A stretch of DNA of 64,000 bases from Elysia chlorotica (lineage: Eukaryota; Mollusca; Gastropoda; Plakobranchidae). Below are positions 1-13,735 of the stretch, piece after piece. The notes below the pieces were generated by a model that was not told where the DNA came from, ran no database searches, and was given only the letters and a program-made list of their open reading frames with translations. Position 1 is the first letter of the stretch, and every line of letters begins with the position of its first letter. The position numbers and the translations under genes are program-made. The stretch lies in the NCBI GenBank assembly GCA_003991915.1, contig RQTK01000232.1, positions 165,267 through 229,266 on the forward strand, written 5' to 3'.

Positions 1-1496
1 CATAGTATTATTTGGAATAATACATGCTTGTTTAAATCTCTTATTGTTTTATATTTTTATGTAATTGATATAAAAGATTTTAAAGGTTTACAACAGAGTA
101 TCAGGGATTTTCCCAATTTTAATAGGTAACTATTTGCCAGGATAGTTTATTCCCGTTGTTAATTGCATTTTGGTCTATAATTCATTGTTCTGACTTCGAT
201 TTTTTTTAAAACGACAGACTATATAATTTTTACTGGACGCCTGTGTATACAACGGGTTGTCAATATAAGGGGAGACAATTTAGAGAAGACTCAAATAATT
301 AATAAGAAGCAATGTAATGTGCGCTGGGCACTTTGAGGAATCCTGCTCCAGTAACTTGTTACTTGTTACGTGTTCGTCGATAGGATCTCCAGCAGACATC
401 ACAACAGTAAAACAGCTTTATAGTGCTGCCCCCACACTTTTCAATGTTCCTAATCCTCCTACCAAACTTACACCAAGGTGCACCTTAGGCTTACCATCCA
501 GTCCACAACTTTCTATTCCACCCCTGATGTTGTGGTTGAGTTTTTAAAAAACTTTGTTTATAACCCCAAAGGGGGTAAGAGATGATCCTGCAACGAGTTG
601 ATTGATTTTCTAAAAAAAAATTCTAAAAAGCATTTTTGTGTGTGTGCATCGGCTTGTCCTTTTGTTTGTTTTTTTGCGACACCATAAAATTAAAATCATA
701 TTTTAAAACCAATTTCTTAGCAGATGCGAATACAGAAAAGAAAGTAAATTTTTCCCTTGCAGTTCTTGTGACAGGTAACGAAACTTTTCTCAACATTCGA
801 CTCCATCATGTGATAAATATGAAGAACCTGGAGTACATGGAAAGCAGGAATACCAAAAGTGCTATCAGAAACACAAAAATATTCAACAAGTAATAGAGAC
901 TATGGCAAGTTTTTCCCAATCACTATAAAGCGGTGCATGTACTTCATTCATTTTTTTTTCCATTTCTGGTTTAGTACCATGCATTACTTCTTAATTTACT
1001 GTGCATACGGCTTTAAACTATTAAAGGTCATTGTAAAAATAAAATTTGACAAGAAAAAGTTGATTTAAAGAAGAATACAATCAATTTTAATTTAAAAATG
1101 GATGATTGAAGTGAACACGCCTTATTTTATCCCTTTTTAAAAACGTTGTCAGGTGGGTCTGCAACCGCCGGAAAGCCAGAGCAACACACCCACAGCACCC
1201 GTCACGCAGACTCTCCCTTTCTTTAGCATTGTGACGTGACTTCCAGCAAAAGCTCGCTAATATCTAGAGGCTATGGTGTAATCAGTTAACTATAAATGGA
1301 TATTTCAGATTAAATAGGGAATATTACATTTCCATTTCAAGTATTTTAATTTATAATTTTTTATCCCCCCCACTCCCAACTACACACAGGCCTGATTAGG
1401 GCCAACCTCTTTTATGCACTGACTTTGTTTTGTGTACAAAAAAAACATGAACTGTTAATCATGCTATTTATTTTCTACTTTCCTTCTTCCTTTTAG
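1..1496. other. Left-edge non-coding sequence, probably an intron of the M13 peptidase gene
   Basis: No exon could be recognised here. The first supported exon begins at 1497 after a pyrimidine-rich tract ending in TTTTAG and starts in the middle of the M13 peptidase fold, so the N-terminal exons must lie further left. Short open frames at 317-547 and 636-893 match nothing I recognise and lack convincing splice sites in a phase that would join the 1497 exon. Confidence 0.5.
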
Positions 1497-4400
1497 TTGA
1501 AAATTAACAAGTCCAACTACTTTTACAACATTCTTGAATTTACGCGCTATGGCTTCAAGAAAAGTTATGAGAAGTTGCGACAGGTCCCTCTGAATGAGTA
1601 AGTCTTTTTAGGCTGTTAACACTTTCACATCACGCAACCTGGGTAGCCCGGCATAGGCTCAGAATTTTTTTTTTTTTTCTTTCTAGAAAATGTTTGTTTT
1701 ATCATAATTCAAATCTGAAGAAGTGCTGTGCAATACATAAACTCTGGGTTATGTTCAAGGTGCTAAGAAAGAAATTTATAGTGTTTACAGCTGGATGTAA
1801 TTTTAAGTAAAAAGCTATGTCAAAAAACTTAAAACGTTATTTGTATTTCTAAAAAAAAGTTAAACTACCAAAATTAAAATATGTAAAGCCCATGCTTTGT
1901 GAAATCCACAGCAACATCAAAGGTCACTGAATATTTTGTGGGAGGCCTGAGGTTAGAGTTATGCACTTTAAAGAGATAGACTGTAAGTCAAGATTTTTGC
2001 ACGAAAATTCAACCAACCAGTGTTATGTTTGTTTGGTTGGTTCATTTTTGTTGTTGATGTTGTGTTGATTTTTTGTTTTGTTTTGTTTTTTAGAGGAGGG
2101 ATTGTTTTTATCTGAAATTATTGTTTTTGTTGTTTTCATCTTAAAAATTGTTTTGGAATAGCATGATCAGAAATATCGCATACTGTTTTTAAAACCAATT
2201 TTTTATATTGCGTTGCTAGATGGGCAATGTCTCCTTCAACTGTGAATGCCTACTACACGCCGAGTAAAAACACAATCGTCTTTCCTGCTGGAATCCTGCA
2301 AGCTCCTTTCTATGACAGAAATTTCCCAAAGTGAGTTTTGCAAAAAAAGTAAGACTTTTCCTATAACATCCATGCTAAAATTAGTATAGGTTTGCAGGTA
2401 TTGGTTTTCGATTATTGAACTTCCAGTACATCTGTCTCTGCGCTTATACAGAGATGACACAAAAGGAATTTTAGGTCAGGTTTTTTTCTAGATCCAGATG
2501 ACTGTCTTTGGGTGTCTATAAAATTGATCATATGCATCTGCTTGGCTAAGATTATCCAAGCTAAGTAGGGCAAACTGTTTTGTAGGAAAAGTTTGGTTCA
2601 AAGGGTTTAAATAAAATGAAGATGTCCTGTACCCATGTGATCCAGGCTGTGAAAAATTAGATCTAATATGTGCGTCATTCTTTTAGATATTGAAAAGATA
2701 CTTATTTTATAGTATATTTACCAAGTAAAGTTAACTTTTATAATATAAGCTAAAAACGTATTTTCTTTTAAAATTGTTAATATATAACAATTTTTAAAAA
2801 GCTAGTTATTGGAAAGGATTATTTCGGTGCTTTTTTTCATGTATTCTTCACTATATAAAATGAAAAGGATTTTTCAATAATAAAACTTTGCACATCAACA
2901 AAAATTGTCTTAATTTTTATGATTATGTTAGATTTTGCATAATTTGTAAAAGTTGTAGAAAACTGACAATACCTTAATGGTGGTCGATTGATCATCTGAT
3001 ACAGCTTATCCACACAAGAAAGCGATCTATGACTTTTCTGCTCAACATTTTACTCGATTATTATGTGTCATAAAAAAATTTTGATATTTTGTTACTCATG
3101 TTCAAAGGAAAGCCCTGTGTTCAGCTTGTATTTATTTGTCCCTCAATCTCTCACTTGTTTCTTCCCCGGTCAGATCCTTGAACTATGGAGCGATGGGCGT
3201 GGTGATGGGGCACGAACTCACTCACGGCTTTGATGATCAGGGTGAGAACTTGGCAGTGTTGCCTCACGCCATAGGACTACGGCTTAGCAACCTATCAGTT
3301 TGCTGTTTGGGCGTCTGATAGTCTAACTCTCACCAGTATTTCCTAGTGGTACATTCACAAAACACACATTTTGGCACCTCTTTTAATTCATAAAATTCTC
3401 AATACATATCATAATTCATATTTTTACAACCTTATTTATCATATAGAATTCTCAGTACACTTCACATAGATACACCTGCCATTTACCTCTATTGTAGCAG
3501 TTGGCTATAGACTTTCTGTCACTCTGTCTTAGCTCTTGGTGCCCTTTAATATAATATCATTATTTTTTTACATTCACCCCTAACTAGGACACAACATTAT
3601 GTGATTACTAAATCTTTGTTAGGCTTACTTCCACTTCATCTTATCTTAATTCTTATGTGGACTTGTTGGAGACCATGATTGGTGGATGGCATAGAACTGA
3701 TCTAAACCAGCAGAAGCACATTCACTCAGTATTAACATCTTCTGATTGTTTCATTCATAGCTCTATGTTGTGATGGCTTGTCTTGCCCATCTTCTGCTGA
3801 CGCTAAAATTATATTCTCTATAGTTTTTATTTTTAATTTATAAGTTTAACAATTATACCCAGGAATCTTCAAGTGAGTTGACAGTTTGAATTTGTTTTTA
3901 CAAACTGTTTAATAATAAAACTTTGATTTTTTTTAATTAATTTTCATGCTTCTTTTAAAAGAGAAGACTAAACTAGGTAGGATTTGAATGGGGATTTATC
4001 AAATCTATGACTTTTGATATGAGCTGTCTGCCTGGTTCCAGGTTGTTTCTCTAAAACACCAGAACCTTTTTGTGTGTTGCTAGTCCATAATAATTTTATG
4101 CAAAAGTGCCTCTGAAATTTTATTGATTTTCTGAAATCTTTTTCCCACCCAGGTCGGGAGTATGACAAGAACGGCAACATGAAGAACTGGTGGGGTGCAG
4201 ACGCGGTTGAGCGATTCAAGAAGAAAACCCAGTGCATGATTGATCAGTACGACGCCTACACGCTTCGAGGGGAGCATGTGAGCTTTTCTTGTCTGCCCGT
4301 CTGTCTGGTTGTTGAAGGGTCTTTATCTTTATCTATTTTTTAATAATTTAGAATTTTCCATGCAACGTTTATTTTTATTTTCTTGTATTACTATTTTATC

Positions 4401-7400
4401 CTGTTGAATCTTTTTTTTAGTTAGTTTTGTTTTCAGTCTGATAACAGCATACGGCAGAAAGCCCAGGTTTTTGTTATTGTTTTGTGACTTTCAAAGCTGC
4501 TCTATACCTGCATTTTACGATTTTAAATTTAAGCTGTCCTCATCCTAAACTCTTGTGTGCTCGGTCTGTATTGCAACTTACTTTAACAGATATTTTACGG
4601 CATCACTCGCCATCGCCTGCTGGTCTTTTTTTTTATGAGATCGCCCACCATCTCCCACTAAGAAACGTGTTTGGCATGCACATTTTGTTTTCAGATTAGC
4701 AGCTGTAAACAATTTTCCTCTGGGTATTGCCGGCTGAGACACAAGTCATGGTATCCACGCTCTGTCTGTTTGTGGCAGCACATAAAATTGCCAGACGTCA
4801 GTCTTGGAGTCCGTCCACAATATCACTTATATAGTGCTGACGTTGGACGTTAAACCAACTGAACTCCTCTGGGTGTAGGAGTCTTACGTATCATCAATAA
4901 AAAGTTCTACTTTTGATAGCCATTAACCGCTTTAGAAAATATAATGTGGCTGCCGAATTACGATTTTTATAAAAACACCCATCAACTATGTACTCTTCAA
5001 GCAAACGTAAAAACGTTTGATATTAGACTTGCTTGGCAAACACGTTGAAAGTAGGCTACAGAATAAACGTTTAGAAAGCCGTTGCTTCCGTGAACCAACA
5101 GGTATCTTTCCATCAATAGAAGTTCCAACATTCAGTTTCAGTTTGCAGCTCACAAAATACCGGTCTCGTTAGCAATTTAGATCATCCCTAAATGGCCTTT
5201 TGTTTTCTTGCTCAGCTTACTCAGAATGCTAGTTTTGAAGATGAAGATGGTGAAGATAGATCTAATCTGGTAGATGAGGAAGAAGGACAGAAAGGAGAAA
5301 ATGATATTGAAGTAGATCCAGAAGATGAAAGGGGTGGTGGGGGTGACGGGAACAATGCTAACGTAGATCTAGACGTGGATCTACTAGACTCTGATACTGA
5401 GGAGATTGCGAGCTCTCAATCGGAAATTGAATTTGCCTGGTCCTCGCAGCTTCAATTTTTTGAATTGCTGTAAAAAAGTTGTTCTCAATGGCATATAAAC
5501 AAAACATGAATACACAAAAATTCACCTGCTAATACAATAATTCACACAATGACAAAAAAAAACACTTGTAGTGCAAGGAATAATGTTGTTTTTTTCCCAA
5601 AATTTTTTACCTAAATAAATTTTTTATTTTTTTTTATTTTTTACACCATAAATGTGTAAAGTCGTAGGGCCTATATCGTTGGAAAGTGCATCCAATCTTC
5701 TTTCTAAATCATTTTTAAAAACTCAGTATATAGAAAAATTGGAGTTATGCCCCTTACGCAAAGAAAGTACCTTTGTGAAGTATAATTATGAACTAGTCAG
5801 TAAATTAATGCTTAATGTACTTTGTCTTTTTTCTTCTAGGAACATGGGAAACAGACTCTAGGTGAAAACATAGCAGATAACGGAGGTCTTAAGTCTGCTT
5901 ACAATGTAAGTCTAAAACTATTTTAGCATTGTGGATATAATTATGTTTGCTTCTACATAATACAGTTTTTTGGGGTTTTTTAATCTTCACAGCACTGAAG
6001 AAAAAGCTCATGTCTGTGTTCTCATGATTGTGTTTTAGTGCACTTTTCCTTCAAATGTTTTAGTCAATTCACAGGATATAGTGTTGGGTAAAGGTGGACA
6101 CCATTTGCAATGAATAGAATAATTGTCTGTGGAGGATGGCCCCTATAAACGTGCACTTATGTAAGCAACACAAAGCGTAAAATAATATATATTATGCAAA
6201 TTGTTTTGTTAGTTGTTTTTTTCTCTGTAAAATTCATAAAAATCGAGTACCTTGGAATTTTTGAAAGGTAAACCCTGTTTAAGATAAGATGGGGCTTTGC
6301 ATAAACGTTTTCCAGGGAACCAATTTTCTTTTTCTTTTTTTATTTCTTTTTTTTGTACTTTTCATTCGTTGTTCAAGGTAAATATTTGGGATAAAATAAA
6401 CTTGTAGGCTGTCCCCAAGACATTTATCTGAAAAGGATTCCACTGCACTTAGAACCAGAGCTTAAGCCGATTGAAATTTTTGTTGTAACTGATTTACTGG
6501 GAAATAATGGCTATTTCAGACCTTTCCTCTGTAAAAGTAATGAAATTTGGCCTATGTGTGTAGAGGAACATTAAGCCCGTCTCCAAAGAGAAACCCCTTT
6601 AAAGACTTGAATCTAGAGCAAACCCTTCCTCTGTTGCAGGCGTACAGCAACTGGGTGGAGAAAAACGGAGAAGAGCAGCTTCTACCTGCCCTGAACCTCA
6701 ACCACAGGCAACTCTTCTTCCTCTCTTTTGCTCAGGTATTATATTGGTGTGACATCAGTTGAAAGTGATGTTTCACCTATTCATGCTGGAGCAATGTATA
6801 GTGGGATGAGAGAGGATATTTTACACTCTTCAATAAAAGATTGGTCTCAGAGAAGAAATTGTGTGTCAAACGAAATCTAGGAAAACCCCATTCAATAAAA
6901 GATTGATCTCAGCGATGACGTTATGTGTCAAACAAAATCTCGGAAACTCCCATTCAATAAAAGATTGATCTCAGAGCAGAAATTATGTGTCAAACGAAAT
7001 ACATGAAACCCCCATTCAATAAAAGATTGTGCTCAGAGGTGACATTATGTGTCAAACAAAATCTAGAAAAATTATCACACTTTTTTTTACATTAGATTTG
7101 ATTAGATTTTTTTACACCACATTAAAGACCACATGTTGGTTTGGAGCCAGGGGATTTAAACTTGCGTGAAGATCTAGATCTAGCATTATTATTAATGAGA
7201 AACTCTAAAATCTACACCTTGTTTTAATTACTACAAAGTAAATTCAACCAAAATTTATAAAATTTCATGATCTATAAGCCTAGATCTAATGTAGCCGCAT
7301 GGGCTGCAAAGTGTGTATGTATGTGCAGTGTTTGGGGGGTTGGGGGGGCGTCTGAAAGGTCATGCTGGGTCGGCAGAAATGTCCATTAGCTTAGCGTAGC

Positions 7401-9219
7401 TTAACTTAACTTAACTACACAAGGGTCATAAAGACAGTTGCATACCACCAACTTACACATAGCAGTTACGATTTGTACTTAGCTTAGTTAAGTTGATTAA
7501 TAATCGTGAGAGTTGCATACGGACCATGGTATTTGTTTCAGTGTGGCAGTAGAAGAATTCTCAGACCTTGGTTTGGGACCTATCTGTGATATAGCTTAGT
7601 TACTGTCAATAGAGAGTATGAAATTGACCAACATACAGGATTATCATTTTTGAATAATAAACATTACCAACTTGAGCTTTAGAACAAAGGGCTTAAAAAA
7701 AAACAACAGGTGTATTAAACATAGAAAATGCTTTCCCTTCAATTAATAGTTCTTCAATACTTTTTACATCATTTCTTCCTCTTTTGTTGAGTCCTTTTTT
7801 TTTCAATTTGGTAACTGATATGCCATGACTACACAATTTTAGTTATCCCAGCCTCTGAACTGACCTTCGAAAGTATAATTTTTGTAATTTTTCATGTCCT
7901 TTTTCTTACCTATGTCAACAACATACATGTAGGCCTATATAACATTACAATTTTGCTAAGCTAACAAGAGGTTATCTCCCGGCAGGTTTGGTGCTGGAAC
8001 AGCAAGGCAGAGAGCGACCTATCTGATGTCTGTCTCCTACCTGAAGTCTGTCTCCTACCTGAAGTCTGTCTCCTACCTGAAGTCTGTCTTCTTCCTGAAG
8101 TCTGTCTCCTACCTGAAGTCTGTCTTCTACCTGAAGTCTTTCTTCTACCTGAAGTCTGTCTCCTACCTGAGGTCTGTCTCCTACCTAAAGTCTGTCTCCT
8201 ACCTGATGTCTGTGTGTTACCTGATGTCTTTCTTCTACCTGAAGTCTGTCTCTTACCTGAAGTCTGTCTCCTACCTGAAGTCTGTCTCCTACCTGATGTC
8301 TGTGTGTTACCTGAAGTCTGTCTTCTACCTGAAGTCTGTCTCTTACCTGAAGTCTGTCTCCTACCTGAAGTCTGTCTCCTACCTGAAGTCTGTCTCCTAC
8401 CTGAAGTCTGTCTTCTACCTAAAGTCTGTCTCCTACCTGATGTCTGTGTGTTACCTGAAGTCTGTCTCCTACCTGAAGTCTGTCTTTGTGGTAACTTGCT
8501 TTCATGTATTTGGGGCTTAGTAGTCTGGAGCTGGAGTGACTTTCCCAGAATGATGCCTGGACCTGCAATTGAGCTTGCTCTGTCATTGTAAGCAGGGCTA
8601 AAGAAGATATGTGTGCATAAAGTAACATCAAGTAACATGTAACAGATTTTTAATCAATAGACATACCCCTGGTCGAGTGATCTACCGATTCAATACATAA
8701 CTTTCATACTTTAACATTTCTTTGCCCCTTCCTATCTCTCTACTGTTGAGGGTTCTTTTTACTTTCAGATCTTAACATTTATTCATCCATCTAGACTTGG
8801 TCTGCTCTTGACATTTGTTTTCTTCTCATATTATTATTTTAACATTTCTCCATCAACCCATGCCTCTCTTCATTTCAGTTGTCTGGTTCTTCTTTTCCTT
8901 TTACTTTCATATCTGAGTTTTGTTGTTTTTTTTATTTGTGGGTTATACGAAAATGGGGAAGAAGATATAGAGAACAAAAGGAAGCACATTTTTATCAAAC
9001 TTGGGTGCATATCTTCCCTAAATAAATAAAAAATGTTGAGCTCACATGCATTTTAAATCAATTAATATAGGTTTTAATGATCATCTAATCTTGATGTTCA
9101 CTTACTGTATTATCTCCAGGGTTATCGGCACCTTGTCCAACTCTAAAGCTTTCAACAAAGAGTATAAGTGTAAAAGTACAGCTAAGATGAATCCAAAGGA
9201 AAAGTGTGAGATTTGGTGA
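1497..9219 (+). CDS. M13 family zinc metallopeptidase (neprilysin/endothelin-converting-enzyme-like), C-terminal half
   Basis: Exons: 1497-1597, 2220-2330, 3174-3241, 4153-4277, 5840-5905, 6640-6735, 7986-uncertain and 9120-9219 (stop TGA 9217-9219). Splice phases agree up to 6735. M13 enzymes are type II membrane ectopeptidases that cleave small peptides. The substrate-binding motif VNAYYTP is in exon 2. The zinc motif HELTH is in exon 3. The third zinc ligand is in GENIADNGG (exon 5840). The start of the VWC motif is at 7986, and the terminal CEIW (CxxW) ends the protein, as is typical. [16 protein letters not shown] in the last exon looks more ECE-like than neprilysin-like. The cytoplasmic tail, membrane anchor and N-terminal half are outside the window. 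The odd part is exon 7986. It encodes [15 protein letters not shown] and then runs straight into an 18-bp minisatellite, with no HSPxxFR-like segment visible before the last exon. No donor in the array gives the phase (2) required by the 9120 acceptor convincingly, so this exon's 3' end is unresolved and the allele could be damaged. Confidence 0.93.
4725..4865 (+). repeat. SINE 3' portion (5'-truncated) in M13 intron
   Basis: From GGCTGAGACACAAGTCATGG to the end TTGGACGTTAAACCAACTGA, this matches the body and tail of the full-length SINE at 60598-60865. The tRNA-like head is absent. It lies on the plus strand within the intron between the 4153-4277 and 5840-5905 exons. Confidence 0.75.
5192..5473 (+). 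other. Acidic open frame of unknown origin inside an M13 intron
   Basis: A 93-codon open frame rich in Asp, Glu, Asn and Gly, including [12 protein letters not shown]. It sits inside the intron between exons 4153-4277 and 5840-5905. Flanking exon phases join directly without it (GEH to [10 protein letters not shown]), so it is not needed for the peptidase. The composition resembles the acidic N-termini of some DNA-transposon proteins, but no diagnostic motif is present. It may be a transposon relic or chance. Confidence 0.25.
6829..7076 (+). repeat. Four tandem copies of a 62-bp repeat
   Basis: Each unit starts with TTCAATAAAAGATTG followed by GTCTCAGAG-like and TGTGTCAAACGAAAT-like blocks. 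Starts are near 6829, 6891, 6953 and 7015. Copies 1 and 3 resemble each other more (AGAAATT) than copies 2 and 4 (TGACGTT/TGACATT), which suggests growth as a 124-bp dimer. It lies in the M13 intron after exon 6640-6735. Confidence 0.85.
8023..8486 (+). repeat. 18-bp minisatellite (about 25 units) starting inside an M13 peptidase exon
   Basis: The unit is GTCTGTCTCCTACCTGAA, repeated roughly 25 times with variants (CTTCTACCTGAA, GTGTGTTACCTGATG, CTCTTACCTGAA). Because 18 is a multiple of 3, two plus frames and one minus frame stay open across the array. The frame that continues the M13 exon from 7986 reads repeated VCLLPE and stays open to the stop after 8588. Variant types such as GTGTGTTACCTGATGTC recur at intervals, suggesting higher-order duplication of unit blocks. 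Confidence 0.95.
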
Positions 9220-10200
9220 GACTGCGAAGCAGGGCACATAAGCTCCTGGTCCTCTTCAACATGGTTGTACGTGGATATGGAGATTTCCATGCCTGTAAAA
9301 CCTTTGGACTCTGTCAAAACATTCATGAAGAGAAATTACTGGAGGATCATCTAACCAATACAAAAATACATAGCAAACTTTTGCAAGCTCTCTCCAGTGG
9401 ACGTCGCCAATAAGTTTCCCTGTCTAAACAGACTCTTCTGTAAACCGAACCAAAAAGAATAACTTGTGTTTTCTGAAAAATGTTTTCCTCTCATGTTGTT
9501 GTTTTGTTGTTGTTGTATTTTTGTTGAGATTTTTGTAAGAAGTGTTGGTAAAGTACATGAAAACTACACAGCTGAAATTGCCAGACTGATAAGGTTTACA
9601 GGCAGAGCGCTTATTTGGAATCTTGCTGAGAGATGTTATAAATCATGTCAACATTAACTGTAACTTGGATTCTTTGAACTTGGATGTAACTTTGCTGTAC
9701 TTATATTATTTGCTTGGTGGGTCTTTTTTTAGTCTCCAAAGCTTTAGATATTAATGGATCCTCAATTTGTAGTTTATCCCCGCAGCAAAAGCTTTTACTT
9801 ATAGTTATACTAGCATATACTGTTAATTGTCTTTGGAAAAATTATACATAAAAACAGATTATTTGAGCTTGTATGAGTACATACATCTGTGTGCTGTTTA
9901 ATGTTTATGGAGATAATTAGCTGGAACAAAACACTTAAATACAAAAGCTGTTTTGGTTCTTTGTCAAAGTGTTTTTAGTTCGGGCATTTGCAGTGGAATA
10001 ATTTCGTGTATAGCCTTCTCAGTTCAAATTATTTTTACCTTGTACCTTGTCGACAATGTTTGTAACTTACAATTATAACTTTATCTTTGATGTTTGTTTT
10101 ACAACCACGAGTTTTATATACAATACTATTTTTGTCTCTTATATGAGAGCTGTCTGTTATTGTTTCGTCTTGATATTAAATAAAGTTTAGATATTTCTTT
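9220..10200 (+). other. Probable 3' UTR of the M13 peptidase gene
   Basis: AT-rich sequence following the stop codon at 9217-9219. The first strong polyadenylation hexamer is AATAAA at about 10179-10184 in the context ATTAAATAAAGTTTAG. Further AATAAA motifs occur near 10491 and 10937, so longer transcripts are possible. No other open frame of note lies here. Confidence 0.55.
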
Positions 10201-13200
10201 TATAAATTTCTTTACAAACGCCCTTTCTAATTTTTTATGAACAAAATATTTCAATTGTGATGATCCACTTTTTTTTTCATGTTATGAAGGATTCTTAGAG
10301 AAAGAAAAAGACTTTTTTTTTTTTACCAAAAAGATTAATGTGTTATAAAACCGAAATGGTACTTTATATTGCAATCCTTGCTGGAACTTGATCATGTTGA
10401 TGTTTACAGTTCAGCGGTGTGTCATTTTAACAAATCATTAAAGTGTCAATCTTCAGTCTGTATTCTACTGAAAATATGTAAACATACCCTCAATAAACAT
10501 TGGTGTTAATCATGTGAAAAGGACTTAAGTTCATGCCTGTTTCCTGCAATTGTGTTGATATTTAAACAAAGCAAAAAAAATGAAACGTGCATTTACTTTG
10601 TTGAAATAAGTTATAGTTTGGCTCTGTTTTTGGATATAAGAAGTGTGTTTTGTAACAGCTCGGTTGAGTAAATAGAGATGACTGTATGTGCTCTTCTGGT
10701 GGAATGTTTTTATAATCAGGTTGATACTAAAGTCCTAAAGAAGAATGCTTTGGCAGCAGTGGGTCAGAAACTTACAGGCTTGAGTGAAAGTTGTCTCTGG
10801 GATTTCAAAGTGTGAATTATACGGCTAATGTAATATGGTCAAAAATTATTTTCCACAAGTTGCATTTTATATTGTGCTTTCATAATGTTTTTTTTTATTT
10901 TTTTATTATTTATACAAATGTAATTTTGATATGCTGAATAAAAAAAAATACACTAACAAAAAGATATCTTTTTTTTTTCTTATGTGAAAATATTTTGAAC
11001 ATTTAAAACAGAAATCCACATCAATGAAAATATTATCACATTGTTTCTTTTAAGTATTGTCAAGAAATAAAAAAAATGAAAGAAATAATGTTTTCATCTT
11101 TTTTTTTTTAAATGAAAAGATCTTGTGCAATATTTTTATCCAAGTTTGCTAAAAATCCATTTATTACTGTTCTTAATCAATTGTTCATCATGAAATATGT
11201 TTAATCGATCATTTTGTATTTACCATTCCAGATCGATAATTGTCTATGTAACATATTTTTCTTTACCAAATCAAGCTTCCGTTGAAGAAATATGATTGAA
11301 CAGTATAATTTTCTTCTTTTACAGCTGACATTATATCAATGAAAAGAAAAGAAAAAAAAACAAATCATTCACTGTGAAACCATTTCAGTACATTCATTTC
11401 TGTGTGAGGAAACAGTGTAAAACTATGACACTTTTCATATTTTTGGATTTGATTCATGGCTTCAAAAGGGCCATCTTTGGCTTGAGGATTGTTGTCTGTT
11501 TCAAGATATCTCAATCTGTCATTTTTCTCTGTAGAAGATCTTCCATGAAACTCAGTATGTACTTTTAATGCTAAATAGAAAACACCACAAGGAAGGCGGC
11601 TCTGATCTTTTCGATTGTCAAGTTCACAATGACAATCTCCTAATGGTTATCCCTTAACCTTTTTACATCGCACGATTGAAGGACTATTCCTTGTGTGCGC
11701 CCTATTTTGGTAGTTGTTTGTTTTTTTCAATTTTAATGGAAGATGTGCAGATAAATGCAAAGATGTGATGGCACAAGTGCACAGCAATGCACTCAACATG
11801 TTTGCCGTGTGATGGGGAAAAGGTTAAATGTTTTGGAGTTTGTTCTTACCAGCGAGTGTTCTACTCAGTTCTCTATTTTCTGTACATCAAACAACCAATG
11901 AATGTGCATTCAGTATTTTGTGTAAGGTTTGGTGTTACAAAGAGCCAATGTATAGGAAAGGCTACACCAGGAGAGAGCTCTAATCAGAGCATAATTATTG
12001 GTCTTACAAATGTTTAGGGGAATCAGTGTATTGTGTCTTCTCATTGTACAAAAACACACCATGTCTTTGAACAGTCATTCTCTTTGTTATTCATATGTGT
12101 GCTGGTCATTGTTTGGTAAGAGTGTAAAAGGATAATGTCATAATCTATGGCCTAAAGTGTTTGTCAAAATTTGCAGTGCAACTATATTTCCTTCCATGTT
12201 TGTTGAAAACCAGGGATGAAATGGCTTTTTTGAAGCAAGTTTTTATTTAATTTTAATTCTTCTTTTTTTTTTTTTTCCTTTTTTTCTTTTTTACAGCTCA
12301 TGAAAATGTGAATTCATTGTATACAGTGCAAGCAATCTGAATAGGGTTGAGTATTATCCAATTTCTTTTTGTAAGCTCTTGGTTTGTTTCCTAAGAATCA
12401 TGTCTTTAAAAACTTCCCTGCAGTGAAATTGTTTTCATACAAAATCATAGAATTGTCATTTTTGTGTTTACAGTTCAACTGCACCCACTAATAATGTTAT
12501 GAAAAAAATCTGATTATTAATACTAAAACTAACTGCATGTATCTTAGTCTTAGAGAAAAAGTAAAGGTGATAGAGAGTCTTAGCATGTGTTTCTCCCTTT
12601 AGATTTGAATTTCAGTAGGTTTCAATTATTTCTTGTATTTACTAATACATATATTATATTTATGGTCGAGAAATTTCCACAAATTCCCCAGAATGTATTT
12701 ACATGAAATCACCAATATATGATGTAAAGAATGTTACATCTGAACCAAATCATGTTTTATTTCATTATATCATGGTGATTAAGTTGATCTTGTCCTGTGT
12801 TTATCTGAGGGGTCTGGCACTAATGTTGGAAACTTATTCATGATTGTGTTTCCAAGACATCATCTTATTTGATTTGAGATTACGTAAACTGAAACCAATC
12901 TGAAGTTATGGTCAACATAAGTATACTGACTCTGAGCATTCGTTTTATCAAGTCAGTGCTGTTGTCTTATTTGAGAACAAAGCTAACTCTAAAAACTATT
13001 GGGTTGGTTTTTTTTTAACCATATACAGGTGCAGAATGTGTAATGATTAAATCTTGGCCACAAAGAAAGCAGCATCCTTGTTTTGTTGAGCATAAAAAAT
13101 TCATCAACTCTCTTACTGATGAAGACCATTTAAAAAAGTCACTTTGCCTTTCATGCCATACTTCTTCCTCAAGTGAACAGTTTGAGTAATACAATGTACT

Positions 13201-13527
13201 AAAAGAGCTAAATGAATTAGGTTTTCTAAATTGTGATATTCATAATATTTTTTTTTGTAAATTATCGTAGATCTGGAAGAGGAGTAAATACACCATAAAG
13301 AGATTGCTTGACAATAGACCTATCTTTTACTCATTAACTTGGTAAGCTTTGGAATACTACAATTTTCAATATCATGGCATAGATATGTCAAATATGTTTG
13401 CATTAATTACTATTGCCAACAATACAGAATTTTCTGTCAGATATTTACAACGCTAGCCGTTGTTTTGTTTTTGTCTTTTTTATTTCTCTAATTATCTGCC
13501 AACCAGTCATTTGGTTTTACTAAGATG

Positions 13528-13735
13528 ATAGACCAGATTGCTCAATTTGTAGACTGTGAGGATATTAATCAGGAAGTCTGGGTTCAAATCCGAATCATGA
13601 AGCCTTGGTTATTCATGGTTGAATCCATACCAGTATAATGTGATCATCTGAGACAAGTCTTACTAATACTATCCATTCTATATGTGGGTTTGGCATCACA
13701 TACAGGTGCCATACATTAGTCCTGAAACCCATCTT
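13528..13735 (+). repeat. Old, diverged tRNA-derived SINE
   Basis: A B-box-like GGGTTCAAATCC lies near 13581-13592. It is followed by ACCAGTATAATGTGATCATCTGAGACAAGTC, a diverged form of the CAGTATAATGTGACCGGCTGAGACAGGAGTC block seen in the SINE at 60598. The body can be followed as far as a ggtttggcatcacata segment. Confidence 0.6.

Noticed and set aside
636..893. Candidate upstream exon of the M13 gene
   Set aside because: No resemblance to the M13 segment expected before exon 1497, and no suitable in-phase donor.
7961..8638. 225-residue minus-strand frame with RRQTSG repeats, and plus-strand YLKSVS frame
   Set aside because: Both are frame shadows of the 18-bp minisatellite. Only the VCLLPE frame is continuous with the peptidase exon.
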